This document shows positions 1-9,851 of a DNA stretch of 64,000 bases, in pieces; position 1 is the stretch's first letter; the number at the start of each line of letters is the position of its first letter. Below the pieces are notes generated by a model, which saw only the letters and a program-made list of their open reading frames with translations, did no database searches and was not told the origin of the DNA. The DNA is from Pelagibacteraceae bacterium AG-319-F18 (GTDB lineage Bacteria; Pseudomonadota; Alphaproteobacteria; Pelagibacterales; Pelagibacteraceae), in NCBI GenBank assembly GCA_003283905.1, contig QBXA01000007.1:1-64000 (forward strand), read 5' to 3'. The position numbers and the translations under genes are program-made.

Positions 1-1
1 T

Positions 2-2245
2 AGAAAATATTCTCTCAATCTTTATAAAGAACTTGAAAAAAAAACTGAACTTTCAACTGGTTTAAAGCAAAATGGTGCAATAACAGTAGCAAGTTCAAAA
101 GAGCGGCTTCAAGAATTGTTAAGACAAGCAACTTCGGCACAACTTTTTGATGTTGATGTAGAAATTTTAGATAAGCAAAAAGTTAAAGATTTATATCCAG
201 AAATTAATGATCAGGATATTTTAGGTGGCGTGTATATGCCTAAAGATGGTCAAGCAGATCCAGTAGGTGTAACTAATGTTTTAGCTAAGGCTGCTAAAAT
301 GGAGGGCGTTCAAATATTCGAAAAAACACCTGTTATTAAAATATTAGTAAAAAATAATAGAATAATTGGTGTAGAGACATCAGAAGGTAAAATAGAATGT
401 GAATATGTAGTGCTTGCTACTGGAATGTGGTCCAGACAAATTGGTGAAGATATAGGAGTTAGCGTACCATTATATCCAAATGAGCATTTTTACATAATAA
501 CTGAACCTATAAAAGACCTAACAAAAGATCTTCCCGTGCTTAGAGATTATAATGATTGTCTTTATCTAAAGGAAGATGCTGGCAAAATGCTTGTTGGTAT
601 TTTTGAGCCAGATGCAAAAAATGCTTTTAAAGAAAAAGGAATAGTTCCAAATGATTTTTCTTTTGGAGAATTTCCTGATGATTTTGATCATTTCGAACCT
701 TATTTAGAAAAATCATTTAAAAGACTTCCGATACTAGAAAAAGCAGGAATTAGAAAATTTTTTTCTGGACCCGAGTCGTTTACACCAGACACACAATATT
801 TGTTAGGTGAAACTTCCGAGATTACAAATTTATTTACATGCTGTGGGTTCAATAGTATTGGAATAGCAAGTTCAGGAGGAGCTGGTAGAGTTACAGCTGA
901 ATGGATGATTAATGGATATATGAATGAAGATCTATATTCTTTAGATATAAAAAGATTTCAAAAATTCCATTCTTCAAAAAAATTTATAATGAATAGAGTT
1001 ACAGAAACTCTAGGTGATTTGTATGGAATGCACTGGCCATATAAACAACATAATACTTCAAGAGATCAAAAATTACTTCCATATCACAATGAATTAAAAA
1101 AAGCTGGAGCATGCTTTGGTCAGTCAGGCGAATACGAAAGACCAATGTGGTTTGCATTAGATAATGCTATCCCTGAATATGAATATAGTTTTAATTATCA
1201 AAATTGGTATCCGTCGGTTGAACATGAATGTAAAAATACAATTGAAAACGTTGGTTTATTTGAGCTTTCTCCATTTTCAAAATATGAAATTAAAGGTGAT
1301 AAAGCATACAAAGAATTACAAAGATTGTGTACAGCAAATATTAAAAATGAAATTGGAAAATGTACATATACTCATATGCTCAATGAAGGAGCAGGAATTG
1401 AGACAGATTTTACTGTTGTTTGTCTTGAAAAAAATTATTTTAGAATAATAAGTTCAGCAGCTGTAAGAACTCATGATAAAGCTCATATACTTAAACATTT
1501 ATCTAATGATCTTCAATTTAAAGATGCAACAGATGAATTAATTTGTTTAGGAATTTTTGGACCAAAAAGTAGAAAATTATTGTCAAAAATTACCAAAGAA
1601 GATTTGTCTAATGAAAATTTCAAATTTGCCACAAGTAAAAATATCAAAATAAAATCAATAAATGTTTGGATACAAAGATTATCTTATGTGGGTGAGCTTG
1701 GCTACGAGCTTTATATTAAAAAAGAAAATGGAAAAAAAATATATGATTTAATTGTTGATACTGGAAAAGATTTTGGACTTACTCATTGTGGTGCTCACAC
1801 TATGGATACAATGAGGATGGAAAGTGGTTTTTTACATTGGGGACATGATATTTCTCCAGAAGAAAATCAATATCATGCAGGTTTAAATTTTGTAATTAGT
1901 TATAAAAAACCATTTGATTTTATAGGAAAAGAAAAGTTGCTAAAAATTAAAGATCAAAAATTAGATAAAAGATTTATTATGTTAGTTTTGAAAGATAGTA
2001 CACCTGGAAAACCACTTTTACTGCATGAAGAACCGATTTATTTAGATAAAAAAATTATTGGAAAAACAACATCAGGAAACTACTCATTTAACTATAATAA
2101 AAATTTATCATTTGGTTATGTAAATTCTGAACTTTCTAACGAACAATTAATTGGTAAAAATCTTTATATTGAAATTGAAAAGAAAAAATATCCTGCAGAA
2201 TTATTGGTAAAGCCTCTAAAAAATCGTAATTTTAAGAATATATAA
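2..2245 (+). CDS. FAD-dependent oxidoreductase with C-terminal GcvT-like domain (dimethylglycine/sarcosine dehydrogenase family), 5' end outside window
   Basis: Frame 2 is open from the window edge (RKYSLNLYKELEKKTELSTGLKQNGAITVAS...); DAO-type N-terminal part, then aminomethyltransferase-like C-terminus (YVGELGYELYI). The tracked start at 116 is an internal TTG. Confidence 0.85.
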   Translation, partial: RKYSLNLYKELEKKTELSTGLKQNGAITVASSKERLQELLRQATSAQLFDVDVEILDKQKVKDLYPEINDQDILGGVYMPKDGQADPVGVTNVLAKAAKMEGVQIFEKTPVIKILVKNNRIIGVETSEGKIECEYVVLATGMWSRQIGEDIGVSVPLYPNEHFYIITEPIKDLTKDLPVLRDYNDCLYLKEDAGKMLVGIFEPDAKNAFKEKGIVPNDFSFGEFPDDFDHFEPYLEKSFKRLPILEKAGIRKFFSGPESFTPDTQYLLGETSEITNLFTCCGFNSIGIASSGGAGRVTAEWMINGYMNEDLYSLDIKRFQKFHSSKKFIMNRVTETLGDLYGMHWPYKQHNTSRDQKLLPYHNELKKAGACFGQSGEYERPMWFALDNAIPEYEYSFNYQNWYPSVEHECKNTIENVGLFELSPFSKYEIKGDKAYKELQRLCTANIKNEIGKCTYTHMLNEGAGIETDFTVVCLEKNYFRIISSAAVRTHDKAHILKHLSNDLQFKDATDELICLGIFGPKSRKLLSKITKEDLSNENFKFATSKNIKIKSINVWIQRLSYVGELGYELYIKKENGKKIYDLIVDTGKDFGLTHCGAHTMDTMRMESGFLHWGHDISPEENQYHAGLNFVISYKKPFDFIGKEKLLKIKDQKLDKRFIMLVLKDSTPGKPLLLHEEPIYLDKKIIGKTTSGNYSFNYNKNLSFGYVNSELSNEQLIGKNLYIEIEKKKYPAELLVKPLKNRNFKNI

Positions 2246-2296
2246 TTATTCTTTAATTAGTTTGAATTTACAGCCAATTCCTGTTTAAATGATGTC

Positions 2297-2506
2297 GTGA
2301 AAAAAGACGAACAAGAAATAATTTTATTAAATTCTGATATTGCCTCAAATAAAGATCTAAAAAAAGATAACAATAAAACAACTAATGTAAATATTTTACT
2401 TAACAGGGTTCGATTAGATAAAAAAAGAACTGCTAAAAAAAGAATTATTTTTTCATTTTTATTAATTGCTACAATTAGTTCTTTAATAGTTTATTTTATT
2501 ATTTAG
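2297..2506 (+). CDS. small Lys-rich protein with one C-terminal TM helix, hypothetical
   Basis: 69-aa ORF with GTG start; C-terminal hydrophobic IIFSFLLIATISSLIVYFII; fills the gap between the oxidoreductase and tRNA-Met. Confidence 0.5.
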   Translation: MKKDEQEIILLNSDIASNKDLKKDNNKTTNVNILLNRVRLDKKRTAKKRIIFSFLLIATISSLIVYFII

Positions 2507-2531
2507 TATAAAACCTTACCTAAAAAGTTTA

Positions 2532-2559
2532 TTGAAACAATAAAGATTTATATTATAAG
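2532..2559 (+). promoter_or_regulatory. putative sigma70-type promoter of tRNA-Met
   Basis: TTGAAA (2532-2537), 16-nt spacer, TATAAG (2554-2559), 14 nt before the tRNA. Confidence 0.55.
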
Positions 2560-2573
2560 TCATTTATAAATAT

Positions 2574-2650
2574 GGCGGGGTAGCTCAGTTGGTTAGAGCG
2601 CAGGACTCATAAGCCTGAGGTCAGTGGTTCGATCCCACTTCCCGCTACCA
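2574..2650 (+). tRNA. tRNA-Met (CAT anticodon; elongator Met or Ile2)
   Basis: Cloverleaf ggcggggtagctcagttggttagagc...caggactcataagcctg...gtggttcgatcccac...cccgctacca; loop CTCATAA; CCA encoded. Confidence 0.95.
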
Positions 2651-2660
2651 CTTAAAAATA

Positions 2661-3695
2661 CTATTTTAGAAAAGTATCATTAAATTGATTTGAAACTCTA
2701 ATAAATGTTGTACATTTACTTAATTGTTTTAATGAAGGGGCTCCCACATAAGTGCAACTACTTCTGACACCACCAAGAATATTCAAAACCGTATCATTTA
2801 TTTTTCCTCTATATTTTACTCGTACTTTTCTTCCTTCACTACTTCGATAATTTGCAAGTCCACCATAATGTTTTTTATTTGCTACTTCAGAACTTGATCC
2901 ATAAAATTCAATATATTTAGAACCATTAACTTTAACTAATTTACCTTTACCTTCATCGTGTCCAGCTAACATTCCTCCTAACATTACAAAGTCTGCACCT
3001 CCTCCAAAACCTTTTGCAACATCACCTGGACAAGTACATCCACCATCTGCTATCACGTGTGCTCCAAGCCCATGTGCTGCATCTGCACATTCTATTACAG
3101 CACTTAATTGTGGATATCCAACTCCAGTTTGGATTCTAGTCGTACAAACACTTCCAGGTCCTATCCCAACTTTTACAATATCTGCACCACTAAGAACCAG
3201 TTCTTGAGTCATATCAGCAGTTACAACATTTCCCGCAATTATTGTTTTAGTAGGGTACTTGTCTCTTACCGATTTAACAAAATTTGTAAAATGTTCTGAG
3301 TAACCATTAGCAACATCAATGCAAATGAAATTGAAAAAATTAAATTCTTTTAAGACTTTATCTAAATTTTGAAAATCTTCTTTTTTAATTCCAACACTTA
3401 ACGCTATATTTGGATAGATTTTTTTTATATTTTTATTTTGTTTAATTTTCTTCATATCATGTTGTTTTGTTAAACAAGTAATCATTCCATAGTCATTTAA
3501 TTTTTCTGCAATATTTAATTCACCAACACCATCCATATTTGCTGCCATTATAGGAATTCCTGACCATTCATTTTTGCTATATTTAAATCTATAGGTTCTT
3601 AAAAGATTTACATCTTTACGACTTTTTAAGGTGCTTCTTTTGGGTCTAAATAATACGTCAGAATAATCTAGTTTTAATTCTTCTTCTATTCTCAT
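2661..3695 (-). CDS. guaC: GMP reductase
   Basis: IMPDH/GMPR family (LDYSDVLFRPKRS, GIGPGSVCTTR, DGGCTCPGDVAKGFGGGADFVMLGGM), no CBS domain. Confidence 0.9.
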   Translation of the reverse strand: MRIEEELKLDYSDVLFRPKRSTLKSRKDVNLLRTYRFKYSKNEWSGIPIMAANMDGVGELNIAEKLNDYGMITCLTKQHDMKKIKQNKNIKKIYPNIALSVGIKKEDFQNLDKVLKEFNFFNFICIDVANGYSEHFTNFVKSVRDKYPTKTIIAGNVVTADMTQELVLSGADIVKVGIGPGSVCTTRIQTGVGYPQLSAVIECADAAHGLGAHVIADGGCTCPGDVAKGFGGGADFVMLGGMLAGHDEGKGKLVKVNGSKYIEFYGSSSEVANKKHYGGLANYRSSEGRKVRVKYRGKINDTVLNILGGVRSSCTYVGAPSLKQLSKCTTFIRVSNQFNDTFLK

Positions 3696-3832
3696 AAGGC
3701 TTTAAATTATAATTATAAAAATTAATTTCAAACCAATAACTAGCCTGTGGATAAGTTTTTATGAGTGTTAATATTTTATATTTTCAATAAAAATAAGAAA
3801 TAAGCTACTTGAGATTGAAATTTTTTAATTTT

Positions 3833-4348
3833 ATGAAAGATATTTATATAACATGGGAAGACTATCAATAAGAAGATTGAGCAACTTGCAAAGAAATTGA
3901 TGATGATGATTGTAAATTTAATCAAATAATTTGTATAGCTAAAGGAGGTCTAAGAGTTGGAGAAGTGTTTAGCAGACTGTTTAATTTATCCTTAGCAATT
4001 CTATCCGTCGAATCATATGATGGAACTAGTGATGATATTAAAAATCAACAAGGACAATTTACTTTTTCAAGGGATCTGGCTAAAACAACCCCTAATTTAG
4101 GATCTCATATACTATTGGTAGATGATTTGGCAGACTCAGGAAAAACACTTATTAAAAGTATAAAAAGGTTAGAATATTTTTATGGTTTTTATTTAGAGGA
4201 AAAAATAAAAACAACTGTATTGTGGCACAAATCAACATCAAAATTTAATCCAGATTATTCAGTAGATTACTTAGAGGATTCACCATGGATACATATACCA
4301 TTCGAAAAATATGAAACAACAAATATAAAAGATTTTAAATTCGATTAA
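3833..4348 (+). pseudogene. phosphoribosyltransferase (xanthine/guanine PRTase-like) with two compensating frameshifts near the 5' end
   Basis: ATG 3833 reads MKDIYITWEDYQ*ED*; reading +1 from 3867-3896 gives KKIEQLAKK, then frame 2 resumes as IDDDDCKFNQIICIAKGGLRVGEVF...LLVDDLADSGKT. Confidence 0.7.
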
Positions 4349-4872
4349 TGTCCAGGAAATTCAATTAAATTTTCTATTTTATAATTTTTTTTAATTAGAT
4401 TATCTGACCCACCTAAATCAAATAAATTAATCACAAACACAAACGCTGCAACTTTACTCTTTGAAATTTCAACGAGTTTAGCAGCAGCTTCTGCAGTACC
4501 ACCTGTTGCGATTAAGTCATCAATAATTAGAACACTATCTTTTTCGTCTAAAGAGTCTTTATGCACTTCGATCGTCGCTGTTCCATATTCTAGTTCAAAA
4601 TCAATAGAGTGAACATCAGCAGGTAATTTATTTTTTTTTCTAAGCATTATAAATGGTTTCTTTAAAATGTAGGAAACTGCTGACGCAAATACAAAGCCAC
4701 GAGACTCTATCGCAGCTATTTTTGTAAAGTTATATTTTTTTGATCTTTCAACTATTTGGTTAATAGTTTCAGAAAATGCATTTTGATCTTTAATTAAAGT
4801 AGTAATGTCTCTAAATAAAATCCCTTTTTTTGGATAATCTGGGATAGATCTAATATAATCTTTTAAATTCAT
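4345..4872 (-). CDS. apt: adenine phosphoribosyltransferase
   Basis: IRSIPDYPKKGILFRDITTL; ESRGFVFA; VLIIDDLIATGGTAEAA. Confidence 0.95.
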   Translation of the reverse strand: MNLKDYIRSIPDYPKKGILFRDITTLIKDQNAFSETINQIVERSKKYNFTKIAAIESRGFVFASAVSYILKKPFIMLRKKNKLPADVHSIDFELEYGTATIEVHKDSLDEKDSVLIIDDLIATGGTAEAAAKLVEISKSKVAAFVFVINLFDLGGSDNLIKKNYKIENLIEFPGH

Positions 4873-4913
4873 AATAGTTAAATATAAAAGTATAAATAAT
4901 TAAATTTTTAACG

Positions 4914-5786
4914 ATGACAACTAATAAATTAGCAATAATTGGTGGAAGTGGTCTTTATGATGTTGAAGAGTTTAAAGATAGAGAGTTACTTGATCTAAAT
5001 ACTCCATGGGGAAAACCATCAGATCAAATTTTAAAAACAAACTACAATAATAAGGAAGTTTATTTTTTACCAAGACATGGAAGAGGTCATTTTATTTCAC
5101 CATCAAATATAAATTTTAGAGCAAATATTGATGCACTCAAACAATTAGGAGTAACAGATATTGTTTCTGTTTCTGCAGTAGGTTCTTTAAAAGAAGACTT
5201 GTCTCCTGGAAAATTTGTAATTGTAGATCAATTTATTGATAGAACTTTTGCTAGAACAAAAACCTTTTTTGACGAAGAAATAATTGCCCATGTATCTATG
5301 GCTCATCCAACATCGAATGGTTTAATGAATGCATGTGAAGACGCTATAAAGAAATCAAATATAGATTATCAAAGAAATGGTACTTACGTTGTTATGGAAG
5401 GTCCACAATTTTCAACACTAGCTGAATCAAATTTATATAGATCTTGGAAAGCAGATGTAATTGGCATGACTAATATGCCCGAAGCAAAACTCGCAAGAGA
5501 AGCTGAAATTAGATATGCATCCGTATCAATGGTTACAGACTTTGATTGTTGGCATCCTGATCATGAAAATGTTGATGTTCAACAAGTAATTAAAGTTTTG
5601 TTAGGTAATGCTGAAAAAGCAAAAGTAATGATAAAAAATTTAATAGATAATTTTGAAGATCATATAGATCCAAAAGATCCAACTAATAATTGTTTAGATG
5701 TTGCAATAATAACATCTCTCGAAAAAAGAACACAAAAAACAATAGATAAACTTAAAACTGTGGCTGGTAGAGCTCTTAATAAATGA
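4914..5786 (+). CDS. mtnP: S-methyl-5'-thioadenosine phosphorylase
   Basis: LAIIGGSGLYDVEEF, PRHGRGHFISPSNINFRANI, MEGPQFSTLAES, IGMTNMPEAKLAREAEI. Confidence 0.92.
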   Translation: MTTNKLAIIGGSGLYDVEEFKDRELLDLNTPWGKPSDQILKTNYNNKEVYFLPRHGRGHFISPSNINFRANIDALKQLGVTDIVSVSAVGSLKEDLSPGKFVIVDQFIDRTFARTKTFFDEEIIAHVSMAHPTSNGLMNACEDAIKKSNIDYQRNGTYVVMEGPQFSTLAESNLYRSWKADVIGMTNMPEAKLAREAEIRYASVSMVTDFDCWHPDHENVDVQQVIKVLLGNAEKAKVMIKNLIDNFEDHIDPKDPTNNCLDVAIITSLEKRTQKTIDKLKTVAGRALNK

Positions 5787-6697
5787 AAAAAATATTAATA
5801 ATAATTCTATTTATTTTACTAAATACAAATTCATTTGCTGATAAAAAATTTGAAAAGGATTTAAAAAAAGTTTCAAAAGATAATGGTTTTATTGATAATA
5901 CAGGAAAGATTTACCCAATTGATAATATATCAGATAAAAAAAATACAATTTTAATTGTTTACACACACGGAAGCGGCAATGATCAAAACATTGATAAATG
6001 CAAAAAAAAATGGAACAAAGTACCTCCAATAATATTTTACTTACATGACAAAAAGATAAAGGATCTTAAAGTTAAAATTTATCATCTTTGTTCAGGAGTA
6101 AGAGGTTGGACAGAAAATCATTGGAGAAAAATGGATGATATTTATAAAAATGTATCAAAAAGTAATTTTTCTAAGATAATTAAAGATGACCCTGATAGAA
6201 TAAAATTTGATAGTGCAAAACAATTTCGAAAACAAAAAGTTATTATAAATAAGATAGATGAACTAATTAATCTTGGTTTTGAAAATATTATATTAGCAGG
6301 ACATTCTGCGGGTGGTTGGGCCTCAATTACATTAAAGTCTAAATATCCAAGCAAAATTTCAGGTGCTATTGCAATTAATCCAGCGTTTTCTGGAACATTA
6401 AAAAATAGAAAAGAGTGGAAATTCTGGGAACTTCTGAGAGAGTATGGAATTGGTCAAATAAATTTAACAAGTCTTAAAAATACATTAATTTACGTTCATG
6501 ATAAAGATGATCATGAAAATATTACAACACTCTCATTTTTAAATTTAGATACAGTCGTATATAAAGATATTAGTAAAACTGATTGCAAGGCAAAATTAAT
6601 TTTTGGCAAATATCACGGAATACCTTTAACCAAATGCTTTGCTGAGAAACAATCAAATGCAAATGATATGATTAATTTTTTAGAACAAATTTATTAA
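5783..6697 (+). CDS. secreted alpha/beta hydrolase
   Basis: N-terminal signal-like MKKILIIILFILLNTNSFA; nucleophile elbow GHSAGGWAS; overlaps mtnP stop by 4 nt and ends just before mtnA. Confidence 0.7.
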   Translation: MKKILIIILFILLNTNSFADKKFEKDLKKVSKDNGFIDNTGKIYPIDNISDKKNTILIVYTHGSGNDQNIDKCKKKWNKVPPIIFYLHDKKIKDLKVKIYHLCSGVRGWTENHWRKMDDIYKNVSKSNFSKIIKDDPDRIKFDSAKQFRKQKVIINKIDELINLGFENIILAGHSAGGWASITLKSKYPSKISGAIAINPAFSGTLKNRKEWKFWELLREYGIGQINLTSLKNTLIYVHDKDDHENITTLSFLNLDTVVYKDISKTDCKAKLIFGKYHGIPLTKCFAEKQSNANDMINFLEQIY

Positions 6698-6698
6698 A

Positions 6699-7772
6699 AT
6701 GAGAATAGAAGGTAAAGAATTTAGAACTATTTGGTACGAAAATAATGTAGTTAAAATAATTGATCAAACAAAACTTCCACATCAATTTATCATTAAAGAT
6801 CTTAAAACAGTTAAAGATGCAATAAATGCTATTAAAATTATGGAGGTGAGAGGTGCACCTTTAATTGGTGGAACTGCTGCTTACGGAATGGCATTAGCTA
6901 TTCAAGAAAACAATGATCCTGATTTTATTAAAAAAAGTTCTGAAGAATTAATTGAATCGAGACCTACTGCAATTAATTTAAAGTGGGCAGTAGATCGTAT
7001 GATGAAAAAATTAGTAGATATTAATAATGATAAAATTTTAGATGAAGCTTTAAAGGAAGCTAAAGAAATATGCGATGAAGATGAAAAGTTTTGTGAAAAT
7101 ATTGGTGTTAATGGATTAAAAATAATTGAAGAAATTTATAATAAGAAGAAAGATACAGTTAATATTTTAACTCATTGTAATGCTGGATGGTTAGCAACTA
7201 TTAATTGGGGAACAGCTACTTCTCCCATATATCATGCACATAAAAAAGGCATTCCAGTTCATGTGTGGGTAGACGAAACTAGACCAAGAAACCAAGGTGC
7301 AAATTTAACTTCATACGAGTTAAATGAAGAAAATATTCCTAATACTATTATAGCGGATAATACAGGTGGAATTTTAATGCAAAGAGGTGAGGTTGATATG
7401 TGTATTGTAGGAACTGATAGAACTTTATCTAATGGAGATGTTTGCAATAAAATTGGAACTTATTTAAAAGCATTAGCAGCTCATGACAACAAAGTTCCAT
7501 TTTATGTGACACTTCCTAGCTCTACAATAGATTGGGATATAAAAGATTCTAAAAATATTCCTATTGAGGAAAGAAACTCAGAAGAATTATCTCATGTAGA
7601 GGGGATTGATGAAAATAATGAAATTAAAAAAGTTTTAATTTATCCAAGCAAAAGTAAAGCGATGAATTTAGCTTTTGATATAACTCCTGCAAAATACGTT
7701 ACTGGTTTAATTACAGAAAAAGGGATTTCTGAAGCATCCAGTGAAAGCTTAAAAAAATTATTTAATAAGTAA
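6699..7772 (+). CDS. mtnA: S-methyl-5-thioribose-1-phosphate isomerase
   Basis: eIF2B-like/MtnA: MEVRGAPLIGGTAAYGMA, THCNAGWLATINWGTATSPIYHAH, DETRPRNQGANLTSYEL, VGTDR. Confidence 0.93.
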   Translation: MRIEGKEFRTIWYENNVVKIIDQTKLPHQFIIKDLKTVKDAINAIKIMEVRGAPLIGGTAAYGMALAIQENNDPDFIKKSSEELIESRPTAINLKWAVDRMMKKLVDINNDKILDEALKEAKEICDEDEKFCENIGVNGLKIIEEIYNKKKDTVNILTHCNAGWLATINWGTATSPIYHAHKKGIPVHVWVDETRPRNQGANLTSYELNEENIPNTIIADNTGGILMQRGEVDMCIVGTDRTLSNGDVCNKIGTYLKALAAHDNKVPFYVTLPSSTIDWDIKDSKNIPIEERNSEELSHVEGIDENNEIKKVLIYPSKSKAMNLAFDITPAKYVTGLITEKGISEASSESLKKLFNK

Positions 7773-7776
7773 ATAT

Positions 7777-8754
7777 ATGGAATCTGTAAGAATGGTTGAA
7801 GTTACAAGAGGTGGTGAAATAGAAAGTTTTCATCAAGGTGTTGCAGTACTAATTAATTCATCAGGAAATATTTTAAAAGAGTGGGGAAATTCAGACTTAA
7901 ATATATATCCTAGATCAGCACTAAAACCAATTCAAACTCTAAATCTTTATAAGGATGGCATAGCAGATTCTATGAATCTCACTGAAGAACAAATAGCAAT
8001 TACAACAGCATCACATCATGCTGAAAAATTTCATCAAGAAATTATTTCTAATTGGTTAAAAAAAATTAATATTAACGAAGAAAATCTTTCATGCGGACAT
8101 GATTGGCCTTGGAATTTAGAGGATAAATTTAAAGCAAAATTAGAATATAAAAATAAAAGAAGAATTTATCATAATTGTTCGGGAAAACATTGTGGACACC
8201 TGGCAGTTTGTAAACATAAAAACTTAACTTTAGAAAATTATCATGAAAAAACACACCCGTTACAAAAAGATTTAATTCAATTAATTGAAAATTTGTCAGA
8301 CTATAAAATAAAAAATATTGGAATTGATGGTTGTACTCTTCCTAATCCCTTAATGCCTTTAAAAAAATTTGCATTAGCAGCGTCTCGATTAACAGATAAC
8401 AAAACATTAAATGAAAATACAGATATAGCAAAAAAAATATTTAACTCATGTGTAAATTTTCCAGAAATAACCGGAGGTACAAATAGCGTTAATTGCATCT
8501 TAACAAAACTTTCTAAAAAAAAAATATTCTTTAAAAATGGTGCTGAAGGAGTATTTTTGGCTTTAATACCCGAAATAAAATCTGCACTAGTAGTTAAAAT
8601 TTTAGATGGAGCAACAAGGGCAGCTGAAACCGCAATAGCAGGATTGATTTCTGAATTAAATATTATAGATGAAAGTGAATTATTAAAAATTAAATCTAGT
8701 GAAGTAACAAATTCTACGGGTCAAAAAATTGGAAAAATGAGATTTGTGTTATAA
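7777..8754 (+). CDS. asparaginase II family protein (thermolabile L-asparaginase type)
   Basis: VEVTRGGEIESFHQGVAVLINSSG, SALKPIQTL, HNCSGKHCGHLAVC, GIDGCTLPNPLMPL. Confidence 0.85.
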   Translation: MESVRMVEVTRGGEIESFHQGVAVLINSSGNILKEWGNSDLNIYPRSALKPIQTLNLYKDGIADSMNLTEEQIAITTASHHAEKFHQEIISNWLKKININEENLSCGHDWPWNLEDKFKAKLEYKNKRRIYHNCSGKHCGHLAVCKHKNLTLENYHEKTHPLQKDLIQLIENLSDYKIKNIGIDGCTLPNPLMPLKKFALAASRLTDNKTLNENTDIAKKIFNSCVNFPEITGGTNSVNCILTKLSKKKIFFKNGAEGVFLALIPEIKSALVVKILDGATRAAETAIAGLISELNIIDESELLKIKSSEVTNSTGQKIGKMRFVL

Positions 8755-9843
8755 TTCAGAAGAAATCAATCCATCTAAAGGTTTTGGGTGAAACCAAGTT
8801 GATTTTGGGGGCATAAATCTTTTTTTGTCTGCAAGCCTCATAACACTTGAAATATTTGTAGGACAAAGCTTAAAAGCTATATTAAAATTTTTTGAATTTA
8901 CTAATTTTTTTAAAAAATTTGAACCATTAATCCCTGAAATAAACTCAATTCTATTAGCTTTAATTTTACTAATAATATTTTCATGAAGAATAGTTACATC
9001 TAATTGATTATTATTTTTTATTTGTTTGAGAGAATACCATTGTTTATTCATATACATTTCTAAATAACCTTTTTTTAAACTTTTGGAGTTATTTTTAATT
9101 TTTTTAATTTTAAAATTTTTACGAATAATATTAATAATTTTTTCGCTATTTAATTTACTTTTTAATACTCTATTATAATCTAAAATTTTTATTTGATTAT
9201 GAGGAAAAGCAATAACCATGGGCGATATTTTTTTATTACTTTTAATCATACCTTGTATTCTGTGATGACCATCACAAATGTATATTTTGTTAATTTTTTT
9301 AATAAAATTTTTTAAAGATTCTAAATTTTTTTCTTTATCAACAATCCACACTTGATGATTAAATTTGTCTAAAGATTTAAATGAATAAATTGGCTTTGAT
9401 TTTGTAATTTTAGTTAAGAAATTTTGGAGGTAATTGTTGTATTTATAAGCAGTATAAATTGGACCTACTTGCGTTGAAATATTTAATATCTGTCTCTTTC
9501 TTTCAGAAACTCTATTTTTAAAAGTTTCTTCATGGCCTAAAATATTTTTGTTGTCATAATTATTTAAATCTACTTTACCCATTATTCCAATTTGTTGATG
9601 GTTTTTATTGGATATTTTGTAAATATAATAACAATCTTTAATTTCTTTAGTTATTAGTTTTTTATTCTTCATATTTTGAAAGTATTTTTTTGATTGAATT
9701 AGGTTTTTACTAGTTAAAATCTTTAAATAACCAAACTTTGGATAAGATTTTAAACTATTAAAATATTTTGGATTTGGAGTTGAAATTTTACGTGCTAGTT
9801 TTTGTATTGGTCTTAAAGCTTTAAATGGATTTATTAAACTCAA
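8749..9843 (-). CDS. DUF1015 family protein
   Basis: Family-like features: N-terminal INPFKALRP, YICDGHHRIQGM. Confidence 0.7.
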   Translation of the reverse strand: MSLINPFKALRPIQKLARKISTPNPKYFNSLKSYPKFGYLKILTSKNLIQSKKYFQNMKNKKLITKEIKDCYYIYKISNKNHQQIGIMGKVDLNNYDNKNILGHEETFKNRVSERKRQILNISTQVGPIYTAYKYNNYLQNFLTKITKSKPIYSFKSLDKFNHQVWIVDKEKNLESLKNFIKKINKIYICDGHHRIQGMIKSNKKISPMVIAFPHNQIKILDYNRVLKSKLNSEKIINIIRKNFKIKKIKNNSKSLKKGYLEMYMNKQWYSLKQIKNNNQLDVTILHENIISKIKANRIEFISGINGSNFLKKLVNSKNFNIAFKLCPTNISSVMRLADKKRFMPPKSTWFHPKPLDGLISSEL

Positions 9844-9851
9844 TTTGAAAA

